42,521 bases of DNA from Sphingomonas segetis (lineage in GTDB: Bacteria; Pseudomonadota; Alphaproteobacteria; Sphingomonadales; Sphingomonadaceae), in assembly GCF_009720245.1 (NCBI RefSeq), contig NZ_WJSQ01000005.1, positions 1 through 42,521 of the forward strand, in the 5' to 3' direction. The notes beneath the pieces are model-generated. The model ran no database searches. It saw only the letters and a list, made by a program, of their open reading frames with translations, and had not been told where the DNA came from. This document shows positions 32,878 to 40,677 of this stretch, piece by piece. The translations under genes were made by a program, and so were the position numbers. Each line of letters begins with the position of its first letter. Positions within the stretch are counted from its first letter, which is position 1.

Positions 32878-33396
32878 TCAGCCGAGCAGCGGCATCCCCG
32901 CGCCCGGGTTCAACGCCTCGATCGTGGCGTTGAGCGTGGCCGCGAAGACGAGCCACACCAGGTACGGGACCAGCAGCAGCCCAGCGGCTCTCCGAAGCCG
33001 AATGAACTGGCGCGCCGCCGCCGCTGCGACCACAGCCATCACGAAAATCACCCATTTCGCCAGCGTGATGTCGTGGCCGGCAAAGAAGATCGGCGACCAG
33101 GCGAAGTTCAGCGCAAGCTGAACGAAAAACAGGGTCAGCGCCAGGCGCCTGCGCTCCGACCGCGGCTCCGCCATCACCATCGCAAGCGCGATCCCGAGCA
33201 GCGCGTAAAGGATCGGCCAAACGATCCCGAACGTCCACCCCGGCGGCATGAACAGGGGTTTGCGAAGGGACGCGAACCAATCGTTGCCATAGCCGCTGTT
33301 GGACAGCCAGCCGCTCAGACCGCCGAGGATCTCGATCGCGACCACCGCCAAGAGCGCGGTCTTCCACCAGTCCTTCCGCTGCACGGCCTCAGCCAT
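32878..33396 (-). CDS. tspO: TspO/MBR family tryptophan-rich membrane protein
   Basis: A 172-residue protein with five predicted transmembrane helices, the TspO/translocator protein fold that binds porphyrins and sterol-like ligands. Family motifs are SLRKPLFMPPGWTFGIVWPILYALLGIALAMV, QLALNFAWSPIFFAGHDITLA and LVPYLVWLVFAATLNATIEALNPG. In Rhodobacter TspO represses photopigment genes in oxygen; no photosynthesis genes are in this window. ATG 33396 overlaps the end of tlyA by 8 bp, so dxs-tlyA-tspO form one leftward unit, combining isoprenoid supply with a membrane protein that may handle tetrapyrroles. Confidence 0.93.
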   Translation of the reverse strand: MAEAVQRKDWWKTALLAVVAIEILGGLSGWLSNSGYGNDWFASLRKPLFMPPGWTFGIVWPILYALLGIALAMVMAEPRSERRRLALTLFFVQLALNFAWSPIFFAGHDITLAKWVIFVMAVVAAAAARQFIRLRRAAGLLLVPYLVWLVFAATLNATIEALNPGAGMPLLG

Positions 33397-34054
33397 TATT
33401 CACTGCCCCGAGCAGAAATTCGACATTCCCTTCCGACCCGGTGATCGGGCTTTGCGTAACGCCCACTACGCTCCAGCCCTGCGATTGGACCCACGCCCGG
33501 GCTTCACGACAGACCCGCTCGTGCACGGAGGGATCGCGCACGACTCCTCCCTTGCCCACCTCCTCGCGCCCCGCTTCGAACTGAGGCTTGATCAGCGCGA
33601 CAAGCCTCGCCCCGCGCTTGGCGAGCCTGAGCGGCGCCTCCAGCACCTTGGCGAGCCCGATGAAGCTCGCGTCGCACACGATAATATCGACCGCCTCGGG
33701 GACGATGCCGGCGGCGAGCGAGCGCGCGTTGGTCTGCTCGTGAACCACGACGCGCGGGTCCTGGCGGAGCTTCCACGCCAGCTGGTTGGTTCCGACATCG
33801 ACCGCATAAATCTTCGCCGCGCCGCGCGAGAGCAGCACATCGGTGAACCCACCCGTCGAGCTCCCCACGTCCAGCGCCACCGCGCCCGAAACATCGAAGC
33901 CGAAATGGGCCAGCCCGTGATCGAGCTTGATCCCGCCACGCGAGACCCACGGATGGTCCTTGCCGCGCACTTCGAGAACAGCGTCCTCCGCGAGCATTTC
34001 GCCAGCCTTGCCGAGCTTCTTCTCACCCGAAAACACCGCGCCGGCCATGATCAA
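33389..34054 (-). CDS. tlyA: TlyA-type rRNA 2'-O-methyltransferase (N-terminal S4 domain continues upstream)
   Basis: The listed frame (221 residues from TTG 34052-34054) holds the FtsJ-like methyltransferase domain: HPWVSRGGIKLDHGL, the SAM motif ALDVGSSTGGFTDVLL, YAVDVGTNQLAW, VDIIVCDASFIGL and VALIKPQFEAGREEVGKGGVVRD. TlyA methylates cytidines of 16S/23S rRNA. Codons upstream of the TTG, up to about 34126, still read as a proper S4 RNA-binding domain (IRADQLLVSRGLAESRSRAQAL), yet contain no ATG, GTG or TTG before entering the dxs stop. Either translation starts at a rare codon (ATC 34115-34117 or GTA 34124-34126) or the S4 domain is not made. Confidence 0.85.
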   Translation of the reverse strand: MIMAGAVFSGEKKLGKAGEMLAEDAVLEVRGKDHPWVSRGGIKLDHGLAHFGFDVSGAVALDVGSSTGGFTDVLLSRGAAKIYAVDVGTNQLAWKLRQDPRVVVHEQTNARSLAAGIVPEAVDIIVCDASFIGLAKVLEAPLRLAKRGARLVALIKPQFEAGREEVGKGGVVRDPSVHERVCREARAWVQSQGWSVVGVTQSPITGSEGNVEFLLGAVNNG

Positions 34055-34122
34055 AGCCTGCGCCCGCGACCGGCTCTCCGCAAGGCCGCGGCTGACCAGA
34101 AGCTGGTCTGCGCGGATCTTGG

Positions 34123-36045
34123 CTACGCCCGCACCCCTTCGACCTCGGTGCTGTCGACGCGCAGGGCCTTCAGCACCGTCTCGACGATGTGCGGCGCGTT
34201 CAACCCCGCCTCGTCATATTGCTTGTCGGGCTTGTCATGCTCCTGGAAGCGGTCGGGGAGGCGCAGGGTGCGGATCTTGAGGCCGGCGTCGAGAAGCCCA
34301 TCGTCGCTCGCAAGCGTCAGCACATGTGCGCCGAGCCCGCCGATTGACGCTTCCTCGACCGTCACCGCGACTTCGTGATTGGTCAGCAGCCGGCGGATCA
34401 ATTCGCCGTCGAGAGGCTTGGCAAACCTGAGGTCGGCAACCGTGGTCGAAAGCCCCATCGCGTCGAGCTGGTCGGCCGCTTTCTCTGCCTCCTTGAGCCG
34501 CGTGCCGAGCGACAGGATCGCGACCTTCTTGCCCTCGCGCACGATGCGGCCCTTGCCAATCTCCAGCGCGAGCGGCTGTTCCGGAAGTGCGACGCCGCTG
34601 CCCTCGCCGCGGGGGTAGCGCACCGCAATCGGCCCGCTGTCGTGAAGCGCCATGGTGTGCACCATGTGGCACAGCTCGGCTTCGTCCGCCGCCGCCATCA
34701 CGGTGAAGTTCGGAAGCGTGCACAGGTAAGCCAGATCGAACGATCCGGCGTGGGTCGCGCCGTCGGCCCCGACCAGCCCCGCGCGGTCCATCGCGAAGCG
34801 CACCGGCAGGTTCTGGATCGCGACGTCGTGCACCACCTGGTCGTACGCACGCTGGAGGAAGGTGGAATAAATGGTCGCAAACGGCCTGTAGCCTTGCGCC
34901 GCGAGCCCCGCCGCGAAGGTTACGGCATGCTGCTCGGCGATCCCGACGTCGAAGGTGCGCTCGGGAAACTTCTCCTCGACCTTGTCGAGACCGGTTCCCG
35001 ACGGCATGGCGGCGGTGATCGCGACGACCTTCTCGTCGCGCTCCATCTCGCCAATCAAGGCCTTGGCATATACGCCGGTGTAGCTCGGCGCCCCGGCGGC
35101 AGGCTTGGCCTGGACACCCGAAACCACGTCGAACTTCACGACCCCGTGATACTTGTCGGCGGCGTTCTCGGCCGGCGCGTAGCCCTTGCCCTTCTTGGTG
35201 ACGACGTGGACCAGCATCGGCCCGATCTCGGCGTCGCGGACATTCTCGAGCACCTCGACCAGCGCCTCGACATTATGTCCGTCGATCGGTCCCACATAAT
35301 AGAAGCCGAGCTCGTCGAAGAGCGTCCCGCCGGTGAACATCCCGCGGGCATATTCCTCCATCCGCCGCGCCGCGACGTGGAGCGGCTCGGGCATCGCCCG
35401 CGCGAGCTTCTGCGCGAGCTTGCGCGGCGCGAGATATTTGCCCGAGCTGACCAGCCGCGCGAGCGCGTTCCTGAGACTTCCGACCGGGGGCGCGATCGAC
35501 ATGTCGTTGTCGTTGAGAATGACGATCAGCCGGTTGCCCGCCGCCTCGGCATTGTTCATCGCCTCATAGGCCATGCCCGCGCTCAAGGCGCCGTCACCGA
35601 TCACCGCGATGGCGTGATGCGGGTCGCCCGACAACTTGTTGGCGATCGCGAAGCCCAGTGCGGCCGAGATCGAGGTGGAGCTGTGCGCCGCGCCGAAGGG
35701 ATCGTATTCGCTTTCGCTGCGCCGGGTGAAGCCGCTCAAACCCCCGCCCTGGCGAAGCGTGCGAATGCGCTCCCGCCGCCCGGTGAGGATCTTGTGGGGG
35801 TAGGCCTGGTGGCCGACGTCCCAGATCAACTTGTCGTTCGGCGTGTCGAACACATAGTGGAGCGCTACCGTCAGCTCGACCACGCCGAGGCCTGCGCCGA
35901 GATGTCCGCCGGTCACCGAGACGGCGGAGATCGTCTCCTGCCTGAGCTCGTCGGCGAGCTGGGGGAGCTGGTCCTTGTCCAGCCCTCTGATGTCGCTGGG
36001 ATAGTGAACGCGATCGAGCAGGGGCGTGTCGGGCCGGTCTGACAT
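34123..36045 (-). CDS. dxs: 1-deoxy-D-xylulose-5-phosphate synthase
   Basis: A 640-residue thiamine-diphosphate enzyme, the normal DXS length, catalysing the first step of the MEP isoprenoid pathway (pyruvate + glyceraldehyde 3-phosphate). Visible parts are [47 protein letters not shown], the ThDP motif GDGALSAGM...[24 protein letters not shown] with the catalytic Glu, and RYPRGEG in the C-terminal domain. ATG 36043-36045 ([11 protein letters not shown]) is chosen over an upstream TTG. It heads the dxs-tlyA-tspO unit. The stop TAG 34123-34125 overlaps the possible start region of tlyA. Confidence 0.96.
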   Translation of the reverse strand: MSDRPDTPLLDRVHYPSDIRGLDKDQLPQLADELRQETISAVSVTGGHLGAGLGVVELTVALHYVFDTPNDKLIWDVGHQAYPHKILTGRRERIRTLRQGGGLSGFTRRSESEYDPFGAAHSSTSISAALGFAIANKLSGDPHHAIAVIGDGALSAGMAYEAMNNAEAAGNRLIVILNDNDMSIAPPVGSLRNALARLVSSGKYLAPRKLAQKLARAMPEPLHVAARRMEEYARGMFTGGTLFDELGFYYVGPIDGHNVEALVEVLENVRDAEIGPMLVHVVTKKGKGYAPAENAADKYHGVVKFDVVSGVQAKPAAGAPSYTGVYAKALIGEMERDEKVVAITAAMPSGTGLDKVEEKFPERTFDVGIAEQHAVTFAAGLAAQGYRPFATIYSTFLQRAYDQVVHDVAIQNLPVRFAMDRAGLVGADGATHAGSFDLAYLCTLPNFTVMAAADEAELCHMVHTMALHDSGPIAVRYPRGEGSGVALPEQPLALEIGKGRIVREGKKVAILSLGTRLKEAEKAADQLDAMGLSTTVADLRFAKPLDGELIRRLLTNHEVAVTVEEASIGGLGAHVLTLASDDGLLDAGLKIRTLRLPDRFQEHDKPDKQYDEAGLNAPHIVETVLKALRVDSTEVEGVRA

Positions 36046-36118
36046 GGCCCGCGGCTTATCGGCTGGCGGCGCCAATGTCACCAACGCACGGCGATTTCAG
36101 CGATTCCTCAGATATTGC

Positions 36119-36589
36119 TCAGCCGGCGGAGCGTTCGCACTCGCCGCAGGTGCCCCTCACCTCGATCACGGGCCGGGGCGCGGAGAAGCCGGCCTCGGCT
36201 GCCGCCTTGCGGATACTTGCCGAAAGGGCGTCGTCATCGACGTGCACCGTCTGCCCGCAGCTGTCGCAGATCAGGAAGATGCAGTCGTGCAGGCACTCAG
36301 GGTGCTTGTTCGCGACATAAGCGTTGGCGCTCTCGACTCGCCGCGCAAGATTGGCTCCGACGAACAGATCGAGGATCCGGTAGACGCTGTTCGCCGCGAT
36401 GCGCCGCCCTTCCGCCTTCGAGGCCGCCTCGGCGACGTCATAGGCGCTCGCCGGCTTGTCGAAGCTCGCCAGGGCGTCGAACACGGCTGCGCGCATGCCG
36501 GTCCACTGCTCGCCCTGGTCCGTCAGGCGCTCGCGCGCCGCGTCCCTCAGCGCTTCCCCCTCGTGGAGCCGATGATCGTGGCGGGCCAT
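36119..36589 (-). CDS. zur: Fur-superfamily regulator, probably Zur
   Basis: A 156-residue Fur-family repressor. The winged-helix domain (about 15-85) has WTGMRAAVFDALASFDKPASAYDV and RRIAANSVYRILDLFVGANLARRV. The C-terminal part has the structural zinc cysteines as CDSCG and CGEC, plus a His/Cys-rich KHPECLHDCIFLICDSCGQTVHVDD sensor region. These spacings and the HDCIFLIC stretch look more like Zur than iron Fur, but the call is not certain. A MerC-like gene follows upstream on the same strand, preceded by a sequence close to the alphaproteobacterial Zur box (37038-37052). The regulator probably senses zinc and represses uptake genes. Confidence 0.78.
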   Translation of the reverse strand: MARHDHRLHEGEALRDAARERLTDQGEQWTGMRAAVFDALASFDKPASAYDVAEAASKAEGRRIAANSVYRILDLFVGANLARRVESANAYVANKHPECLHDCIFLICDSCGQTVHVDDDALSASIRKAAAEAGFSAPRPVIEVRGTCGECERSAG

Positions 36590-36627
36590 GCAAAGGAGAT
36601 AGAGCGCAGCCCTCGCCGCGACAAGAA

Positions 36628-37005
36628 TCAGAAGCTCGGGTGCTTGGCCATCATGTTGAGCCGGTGCCCGAGCGCGAGGACCGCCACGCCGACGATCGTG
36701 AACGCCGGCTCCAGGCCGCTTTCGTGCAGAGTCATCGCATAAGCCATGATCGCGAGCCCGGCGATTCCGACGGCGCTTGGAAGCACGAATCCGTGCTCCC
36801 GGATTCCCCGGCCGAGCGCCACTGTGCCCAGCAACATCGCGAGGGTCAGGCCGACCTCATGGATGATCGGCCTGCCGAGCAGCCCCCCCGCGGAAGCGAG
36901 GACGCCGAGCAGTACCGCAGTGGCGACGCAATGGACCGCGCACAGGCCCGAAAGTCCAACTGCAAGCCGGTCGAGCCGGCCGGTCGAGATCGGTCTGGAA
37001 GCCAT
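36628..37005 (-). CDS. MerC-like integral membrane protein
   Basis: A 125-residue protein with four hydrophobic helices related to MerC, originally described as a mercury transporter. The first helix carries GLSGLCAVHCVATAVLLGVLA with a Cys-x3-Cys pair typical of MerC, and a His sits at the start of helix 2 (PIIHEVGL). The start ATG 37005 gives MASRPISTGRL; an upstream ATG (37053) would overlap the candidate Zur box. No other mercury-resistance genes (merR, merA, merT) are present. Its position beside the Zur-type gene suggests a role in zinc or another soft-metal supply rather than mercury; this is inference from context. Confidence 0.8.
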   Translation of the reverse strand: MASRPISTGRLDRLAVGLSGLCAVHCVATAVLLGVLASAGGLLGRPIIHEVGLTLAMLLGTVALGRGIREHGFVLPSAVGIAGLAIMAYAMTLHESGLEPAFTIVGVAVLALGHRLNMMAKHPSF

Positions 37006-37037
37006 GTGCGCCGGCGCATATAGGCCGATCCCAATCG

Positions 37038-37052
37038 CGTTACAATATATCA
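37038..37052. promoter_or_regulatory. Candidate Zur box before the MerC-like gene
   Basis: CGTTACAATATATCA agrees at 12 of 15 positions with the alphaproteobacterial Zur box core TGTTATAATATAACA. It lies 33 bp upstream of the MerC-like start (minus strand) and 60 bp before ctaA on the other strand, in an AT-rich patch of otherwise GC-rich DNA. The consensus is recalled, not computed. Confidence 0.5.
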
Positions 37053-37111
37053 TCGGAGCTGCGTTGCCACTTGCCGGGCGGCCTCCGCGACGGGCATAGG
37101 CGCCGCGCGGC

Positions 37112-38179
37112 ATGAGCACCCACGCCTCCTCCAGCATTGCGCCCGACGCAACCCGCGGCGCCGGTCCGCGCTCCTTGTCGAACCTGCTTCTGTTTGTCGC
37201 CGCGCTGGTCTTCGCGATGGTGGTCATCGGCGGCATCACCCGGCTGACCGAGAGCGGGCTGTCGATCACGCAATGGGACGTGGTCACCGGCGTGGTTCCC
37301 CCGCTGTCGCACGCCGACTGGGTTCGCGAGTTCGGCCTCTACAAGCAGACCCCGCAATATCAGCAGGTCGCCGGCCCCGCGGGCATGACGCTGTCGGGGT
37401 TCAAGTTCATCTTCTTCTGGGAATGGGCGCACCGCTTCCTGGGGCGCGTCATCGGGCTGGTGTTCTTCGTCGGTGTCGGCTGGTTCGCGGTGAAACGGGA
37501 GATCCCGAAGGGATATGGCTGGCGCCTCGGCGCATTGTTCGTGCTCGGCGGCTTCCAAGGCGCGGTCGGCTGGTTCATGGTGGTCTCGGGCCTCGAAGGT
37601 CCCCGCACCGAGGTCAGCCCTTACCGATTGTCCGCCCACCTGCTGTTCGCGCTGTTCCTGTTCGGCGCGCTGATCTGGACCGCGCTCGACCTGCGCGGAG
37701 TCGCGCGCAACTCCGACGCGCGCCCGGCGCGCCTCACCGGGTGGGGCGTGTTCGCGCTGGCTACCCTTTTCATCCAGCTGCTGCTCGGCGCGTGGGTCGC
37801 CGGCTTCCGCGCCGGCTACGTCTCGAACACGTGGCCACTCATGAACGGCGGTTTCGTGCCCGAAGGGATCGACTGGTCGCGCGGGCCGCTGTTCGCCGTT
37901 ACCCACGACCTGTTCCTGCTCCATTTCCTCCACCGCTGGTGGGCATGGATCGTCGTCGCGGTGCTCGTCGTCTTCGCGCGCAAGGTGCGCAAGGTCGACG
38001 GCGCACGGCCTGCATCGATCGCGATCCACAGCGCATTCGGTACGCAGATCATTCTCGGCATCCTGACGGTGCTCTCCGGAATTGCGATCTGGCTCGCTGT
38101 TCTCCACCAGGCGACCGGCGCGCTGCTGGTCGCCGCAACGGTGTGGGGCGCGCATATCCTCGGGCGGCGGCAAGCATGA
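37112..38179 (+). CDS. ctaA: Heme A synthase (CtaA/COX15)
   Basis: A 355-residue inner-membrane enzyme with eight transmembrane helices that oxidises heme O to heme A for aa3-type cytochrome oxidase. The conserved heme-ligand histidines are His107 in FFWEWAHRFLGR (with Glu104), His176 in RLSAHLLFA, His274 in HFLHRWWAW and His332 in AVLHQATGA. GGITRLTESGLSITQWDVVTGVVPP and SNTWPLMNGGFVP are family signatures. It lacks the loop cysteines of the Bacillus type, as expected for alphaproteobacteria. The stop overlaps the cutA start (ATGA). Confidence 0.96.
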   Translation: MSTHASSSIAPDATRGAGPRSLSNLLLFVAALVFAMVVIGGITRLTESGLSITQWDVVTGVVPPLSHADWVREFGLYKQTPQYQQVAGPAGMTLSGFKFIFFWEWAHRFLGRVIGLVFFVGVGWFAVKREIPKGYGWRLGALFVLGGFQGAVGWFMVVSGLEGPRTEVSPYRLSAHLLFALFLFGALIWTALDLRGVARNSDARPARLTGWGVFALATLFIQLLLGAWVAGFRAGYVSNTWPLMNGGFVPEGIDWSRGPLFAVTHDLFLLHFLHRWWAWIVVAVLVVFARKVRKVDGARPASIAIHSAFGTQIILGILTVLSGIAIWLAVLHQATGALLVAATVWGAHILGRRQA

Positions 38180-38499
38180 GCATCGTCTCCGTCTACGCCG
38201 TGTTCGCCAACGCCGAGGAGGCCGAGCGGATCGGGCGCACGGTCGTCGAGGAGCGCCTCGCCGCCTGCATCAACATCCTTGCGCCGGTCCGCTCGCTCTA
38301 TCGCTGGAAGGGCAAGATCGAGACCGCCGACGAGGTCGCCGCGATCCTCAAAACGCATCACTGGCGCAGCGACGCCCTGATTGCACGCATTGCCGAGCTC
38401 CATAGTTACGACGTGCCGTGCGTCGTCAGCTGGCCGATCGACAAGATCGTCGGCGCCTACGCCGACTGGGTCGAGGACATGGTCATCCGCGACCGCTAG
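38176..38499 (+). CDS. cutA: CutA-like divalent-cation tolerance protein
   Basis: A 107-residue protein of the CutA1 family, a very stable trimer with a PII-like fold. Motifs: YAVFANAEEAERIGRTVVEERLAACINILAPVRSLYRWKGKIETADEVAAILKT and ELHSYDVPCVVSWPIDK. E. coli cutA mutants are copper-sensitive, but the direct function is unresolved. It is coupled to ctaA by a 4-bp overlap. Confidence 0.94.
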   Translation: MSIVSVYAVFANAEEAERIGRTVVEERLAACINILAPVRSLYRWKGKIETADEVAAILKTHHWRSDALIARIAELHSYDVPCVVSWPIDKIVGAYADWVEDMVIRDR

Positions 38500-38523
38500 C
38501 GCATTGCCGATCCGCGGCCGCTG

Positions 38524-39243
38524 CTACAATCGGTGCTGGTCGAGATAGAGGTAGGCTGGGTCGAACTCAGCCAGCGCTTCGAGCCCGGCGCGGTCGCGGA
38601 TCGTGAGCTGCCGGTTCTCGAGCTCGACGAGCGCGCGGCGGCGCAGCTCCTGCAGCGTGCGATTGACGTGCACGACGGTGAGGCCGAGGCATTCCGACAG
38701 CTCACGCTGGGTCAGCGGGAAATCGCAGCCGTGCTCGGTCCCCCGCCCGACAATCTCCAGCCGCCGGCAAATCTCGCAGAACAGGTGCGCCATGCGCGAA
38801 ATCGCCGACCGCTGCCCGAGTGAGAGGACGAGCTCGCGGGTGATCGCCGCATCGACGTTGGTCATGAACCAATAGATGCGCCCGAGCCGCGGCAGGCGCT
38901 CGGTGATCTCGCGCAACCGTCCGTGCGGCACGAGGCCGACGGTCGAGTCAGTAAGCGCGACGACGTCGTGGTCGAGCCGCTTCAGGGTGAAGCCGTGCAG
39001 GTCGACGAAATCGCCGGGAAGGTGGAGTTCGGTGACCTGCCGCGCCCCGCCCTCGAGGTCCTTGACCCGCGCCATCCAGCCCTCGAGCAGCATGACGCTG
39101 TGGCTGAGCGGCTCGCCGCAGCGGACCATCACACGGCCGGCGGGCACGCTCCGCGTTTCCGCGACGGAATTGCGGATCGCCTGCTCCTCGTCGGCGCTGA
39201 CGTGCGTGCGCTGGCGCAGCTTGTGCAAATGCGCAGTGATCAA
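38524..39243 (-). CDS. Crp/Fnr-family regulator A
   Basis: A 239-residue regulator with an N-terminal cyclic-nucleotide-binding-like beta-roll (about 25-130: VMVRCGEPLSHSVMLLEGWMARVKD, TELHLPGDFVDLHGF), a long helix, and a C-terminal winged helix-turn-helix (PLTQRELSECLGLTVVHVNRTLQELRRRALVEL). It lacks the N-terminal cysteine cluster of FNR, so it does not hold a 4Fe-4S oxygen sensor, and the phosphate-binding Arg-Ala of cAMP receptors is not evident. The start is TTG 39241-39243 with GGGGGAG upstream. The C-terminus ends FDPAYLYLDQ, very like the second Crp/Fnr protein at 40678. The effector is unknown. Confidence 0.9.
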   Translation of the reverse strand: MITAHLHKLRQRTHVSADEEQAIRNSVAETRSVPAGRVMVRCGEPLSHSVMLLEGWMARVKDLEGGARQVTELHLPGDFVDLHGFTLKRLDHDVVALTDSTVGLVPHGRLREITERLPRLGRIYWFMTNVDAAITRELVLSLGQRSAISRMAHLFCEICRRLEIVGRGTEHGCDFPLTQRELSECLGLTVVHVNRTLQELRRRALVELENRQLTIRDRAGLEALAEFDPAYLYLDQHRL

Positions 39244-39289
39244 TCGCTGGCTCCCCCCGGAGCGGTCCGCCCGTTACGCCAGCGGCATG

Positions 39290-39340
39290 TTATAAAAAGA
39301 CTGTATTTACAAGGACAAACAGGGCCCCGATGTAACTCAT
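39290..39340 (-). CDS. Possible 16-residue hydrophobic micropeptide
   Basis: ATG 39340 opens a frame encoding MSYIGALFVLVNTVFL and ending in TAA. A purine-rich GGAGGGGGA ends five bases before the ATG, a strong ribosome binding site. It is hydrophobic, like the micropeptide at 41642. It lies in the 155-bp gap between the Crp/Fnr gene and the 59-aa gene. No promoter is obvious; it may be chance. Confidence 0.25.
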   Translation of the reverse strand: MSYIGALFVLVNTVFL

Positions 39341-39397
39341 GTGAATCCCCCTCCGGCTTGGCCGTGTTATGGGTTCGGACTGTTTCGGGGGGTTTGC

Positions 39398-39577
39398 GTG
39401 CCTGCTTATCGTCTCTACCGGCTCGACGGCGCCGGGAAGATCTCCACTGCCGACTGGATCCATGCGGACGACGACCATGCCGCCCGCGACCAGGCGCGTG
39501 AGCGCGCCGACGGCACCCATTATGAGATCTGGCAGCGCAACCGGCTCGTCGCGAGGATCCCTGATCAGCCCGAGTGA
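39398..39577 (+). CDS. Small protein, unknown function
   Basis: A 59-residue soluble protein that starts at GTG 39398 with GGGGGG six bases upstream. It has a YRLYRLDGAGKISTADWIHADDDHAARDQARERADGTHYEIWQRNRLVARI pattern: two beta segments around a charged helix, a type of short protein often seen in sphingomonads but without a named family that I recognise. It is convergent with the 100-aa gene at 39589. The frame extends upstream to 39341, but the start with the ribosome binding site is preferred. Confidence 0.55.
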   Translation: MPAYRLYRLDGAGKISTADWIHADDDHAARDQARERADGTHYEIWQRNRLVARIPDQPE

Positions 39578-39588
39578 TCGAACGGCGG

Positions 39589-39891
39589 TCAGCCGCTCTT
39601 CGATTTACCCATTCTGTACGGCACCTCGTCGAGCTTGCGCCTCAGCTGCTCGATGCTCGCACGTTCGTCGTCATCGCCGGCATATTTCGACTCGAGCTCC
39701 ACCTCGTCCAACGTCTGCTCGCGGAAGTAGCTGATCGTCAGCCTTCGCCCGAACACGTCGTCGCCGCGGATTTTGAGCTCGGCTTGGTGCTCGGCGGGCA
39801 GATTGTCGCGGATCGTCTCGAGATAGCGGATCAAATCATCGAGCGAGGTGTATTCGCTGATGTCGATGAAGTCCTTGACTCGTCTCGGCAC
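39589..39891 (-). CDS. Small protein, unknown function
   Basis: A 100-residue acidic protein with no signal peptide. It starts at GTG 39889-39891 (VPRRVKDFIDISEYTSLDDLIRYLETIRDNLP), preceded by GGAGAG. The centre is a beta-rich segment (AELKIRGDDVFGRRLTISYFREQT) and the tail is a charged helix ending in Lys/Ser. The longer frame to 40035 adds low-complexity Pro/Arg/Ser sequence and is not preferred. No family is recognised; it lies among other small genes between the two Crp/Fnr regulators. Confidence 0.6.
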   Translation of the reverse strand: MPRRVKDFIDISEYTSLDDLIRYLETIRDNLPAEHQAELKIRGDDVFGRRLTISYFREQTLDEVELESKYAGDDDERASIEQLRRKLDEVPYRMGKSKSG

Positions 39892-40037
39892 GGGCGATGC
39901 TCTCCGGCTGCTACTGGACAGGCCTGGGCGAGGCTGGGTGAGCGGCGCCGCGGCACTAATCCCCATCCCCTGACGAGGCAACGCGCGATTGATCGGAATT
40001 TTCCGCCGGGGAGCGGCTGGGCGCGCCGCTCTCAACC

Positions 40038-40559
40038 TCAGACGGGATGAGTCGCGTCACGCGCCTCCCCGGCATCGCCGCTGCACCGGCCGCTGACATT
40101 CGACGTCACCTTGGGCGGCTTGCCAGTGCCCTGCGAGACGACTTCGGTCGTGCGCGTGCAGGTCTGGCCGTTGTCGCTGATGGACACGACCGTTGTGCTC
40201 GTCCGCCCTGCCGGCATGTTGCCGTAGGAAGCGATGTACGGCGCGGCGCCCGCGCGGCCGTGCGACATCTCCTGGGCCTGGCGCATCATCTCCTGAGTCC
40301 GCCGGTGCATCTCCTGCATCATCCGGTCGAAGCCAGCGAACGACGGGAACGGCATCGCCCAGGCGCTGGTCGCATCGGCGATCGGACGCGGTGCGATCGT
40401 CACCCTGGGCGCGACATCGCCGACATATTCCACGCGCGCGATCGAGCCGTCGGGCAGCGGCACGTTCATCACGTGGAACTTCGGCGCAGCGGCGAGTGCG
40501 GTTCCAGCCAGCGCCGCGGCGGCGACACCCGCAAAAGCGAAAGCGGGAAGCTTGCTCAC
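40038..40559 (-). CDS. Secreted Met-rich protein, unknown function
   Basis: A 173-residue protein with a clear signal peptide (about 1-24, AGTALAA) and a strong GGAGG ribosome binding site before its GTG start (40557-40559). The mature part has a short beta segment (FHVMNVPLPDGSIARVEYVGDVAPRVTI), a Met/Gln/Arg-rich helix (MMQEMHRRTQEMMRQAQEMSHG) and a Ser/Thr-rich region with two cysteines (TCTRTT, SGRCSGD) that may form a disulfide. I do not recognise the family. Met-rich exported helices can bind copper or chaperone proteins, but nothing here proves either. Confidence 0.72.
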   Translation of the reverse strand: MSKLPAFAFAGVAAAALAGTALAAAPKFHVMNVPLPDGSIARVEYVGDVAPRVTIAPRPIADATSAWAMPFPSFAGFDRMMQEMHRRTQEMMRQAQEMSHGRAGAAPYIASYGNMPAGRTSTTVVSISDNGQTCTRTTEVVSQGTGKPPKVTSNVSGRCSGDAGEARDATHPV

Positions 40560-40677
40560 GATTTCATCCTCCAGTGGTTTGCGATCGAGTGGAGGTTGAA
40601 AAATCTATTCGGCGATCCTGAACGCCAGATTGCTACGACGCCGGATTGATTTTCGTCATGGCAGCGGGTGACGACGC

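Noticed and set aside
36628-37287. Long version of the MerC-like protein starting at 37287
   Set aside because: The extra 94 residues overlap the ctaA 5' end on the other strand and the candidate Zur box, and look non-coding; MerC proteins begin near the ATG at 37005.
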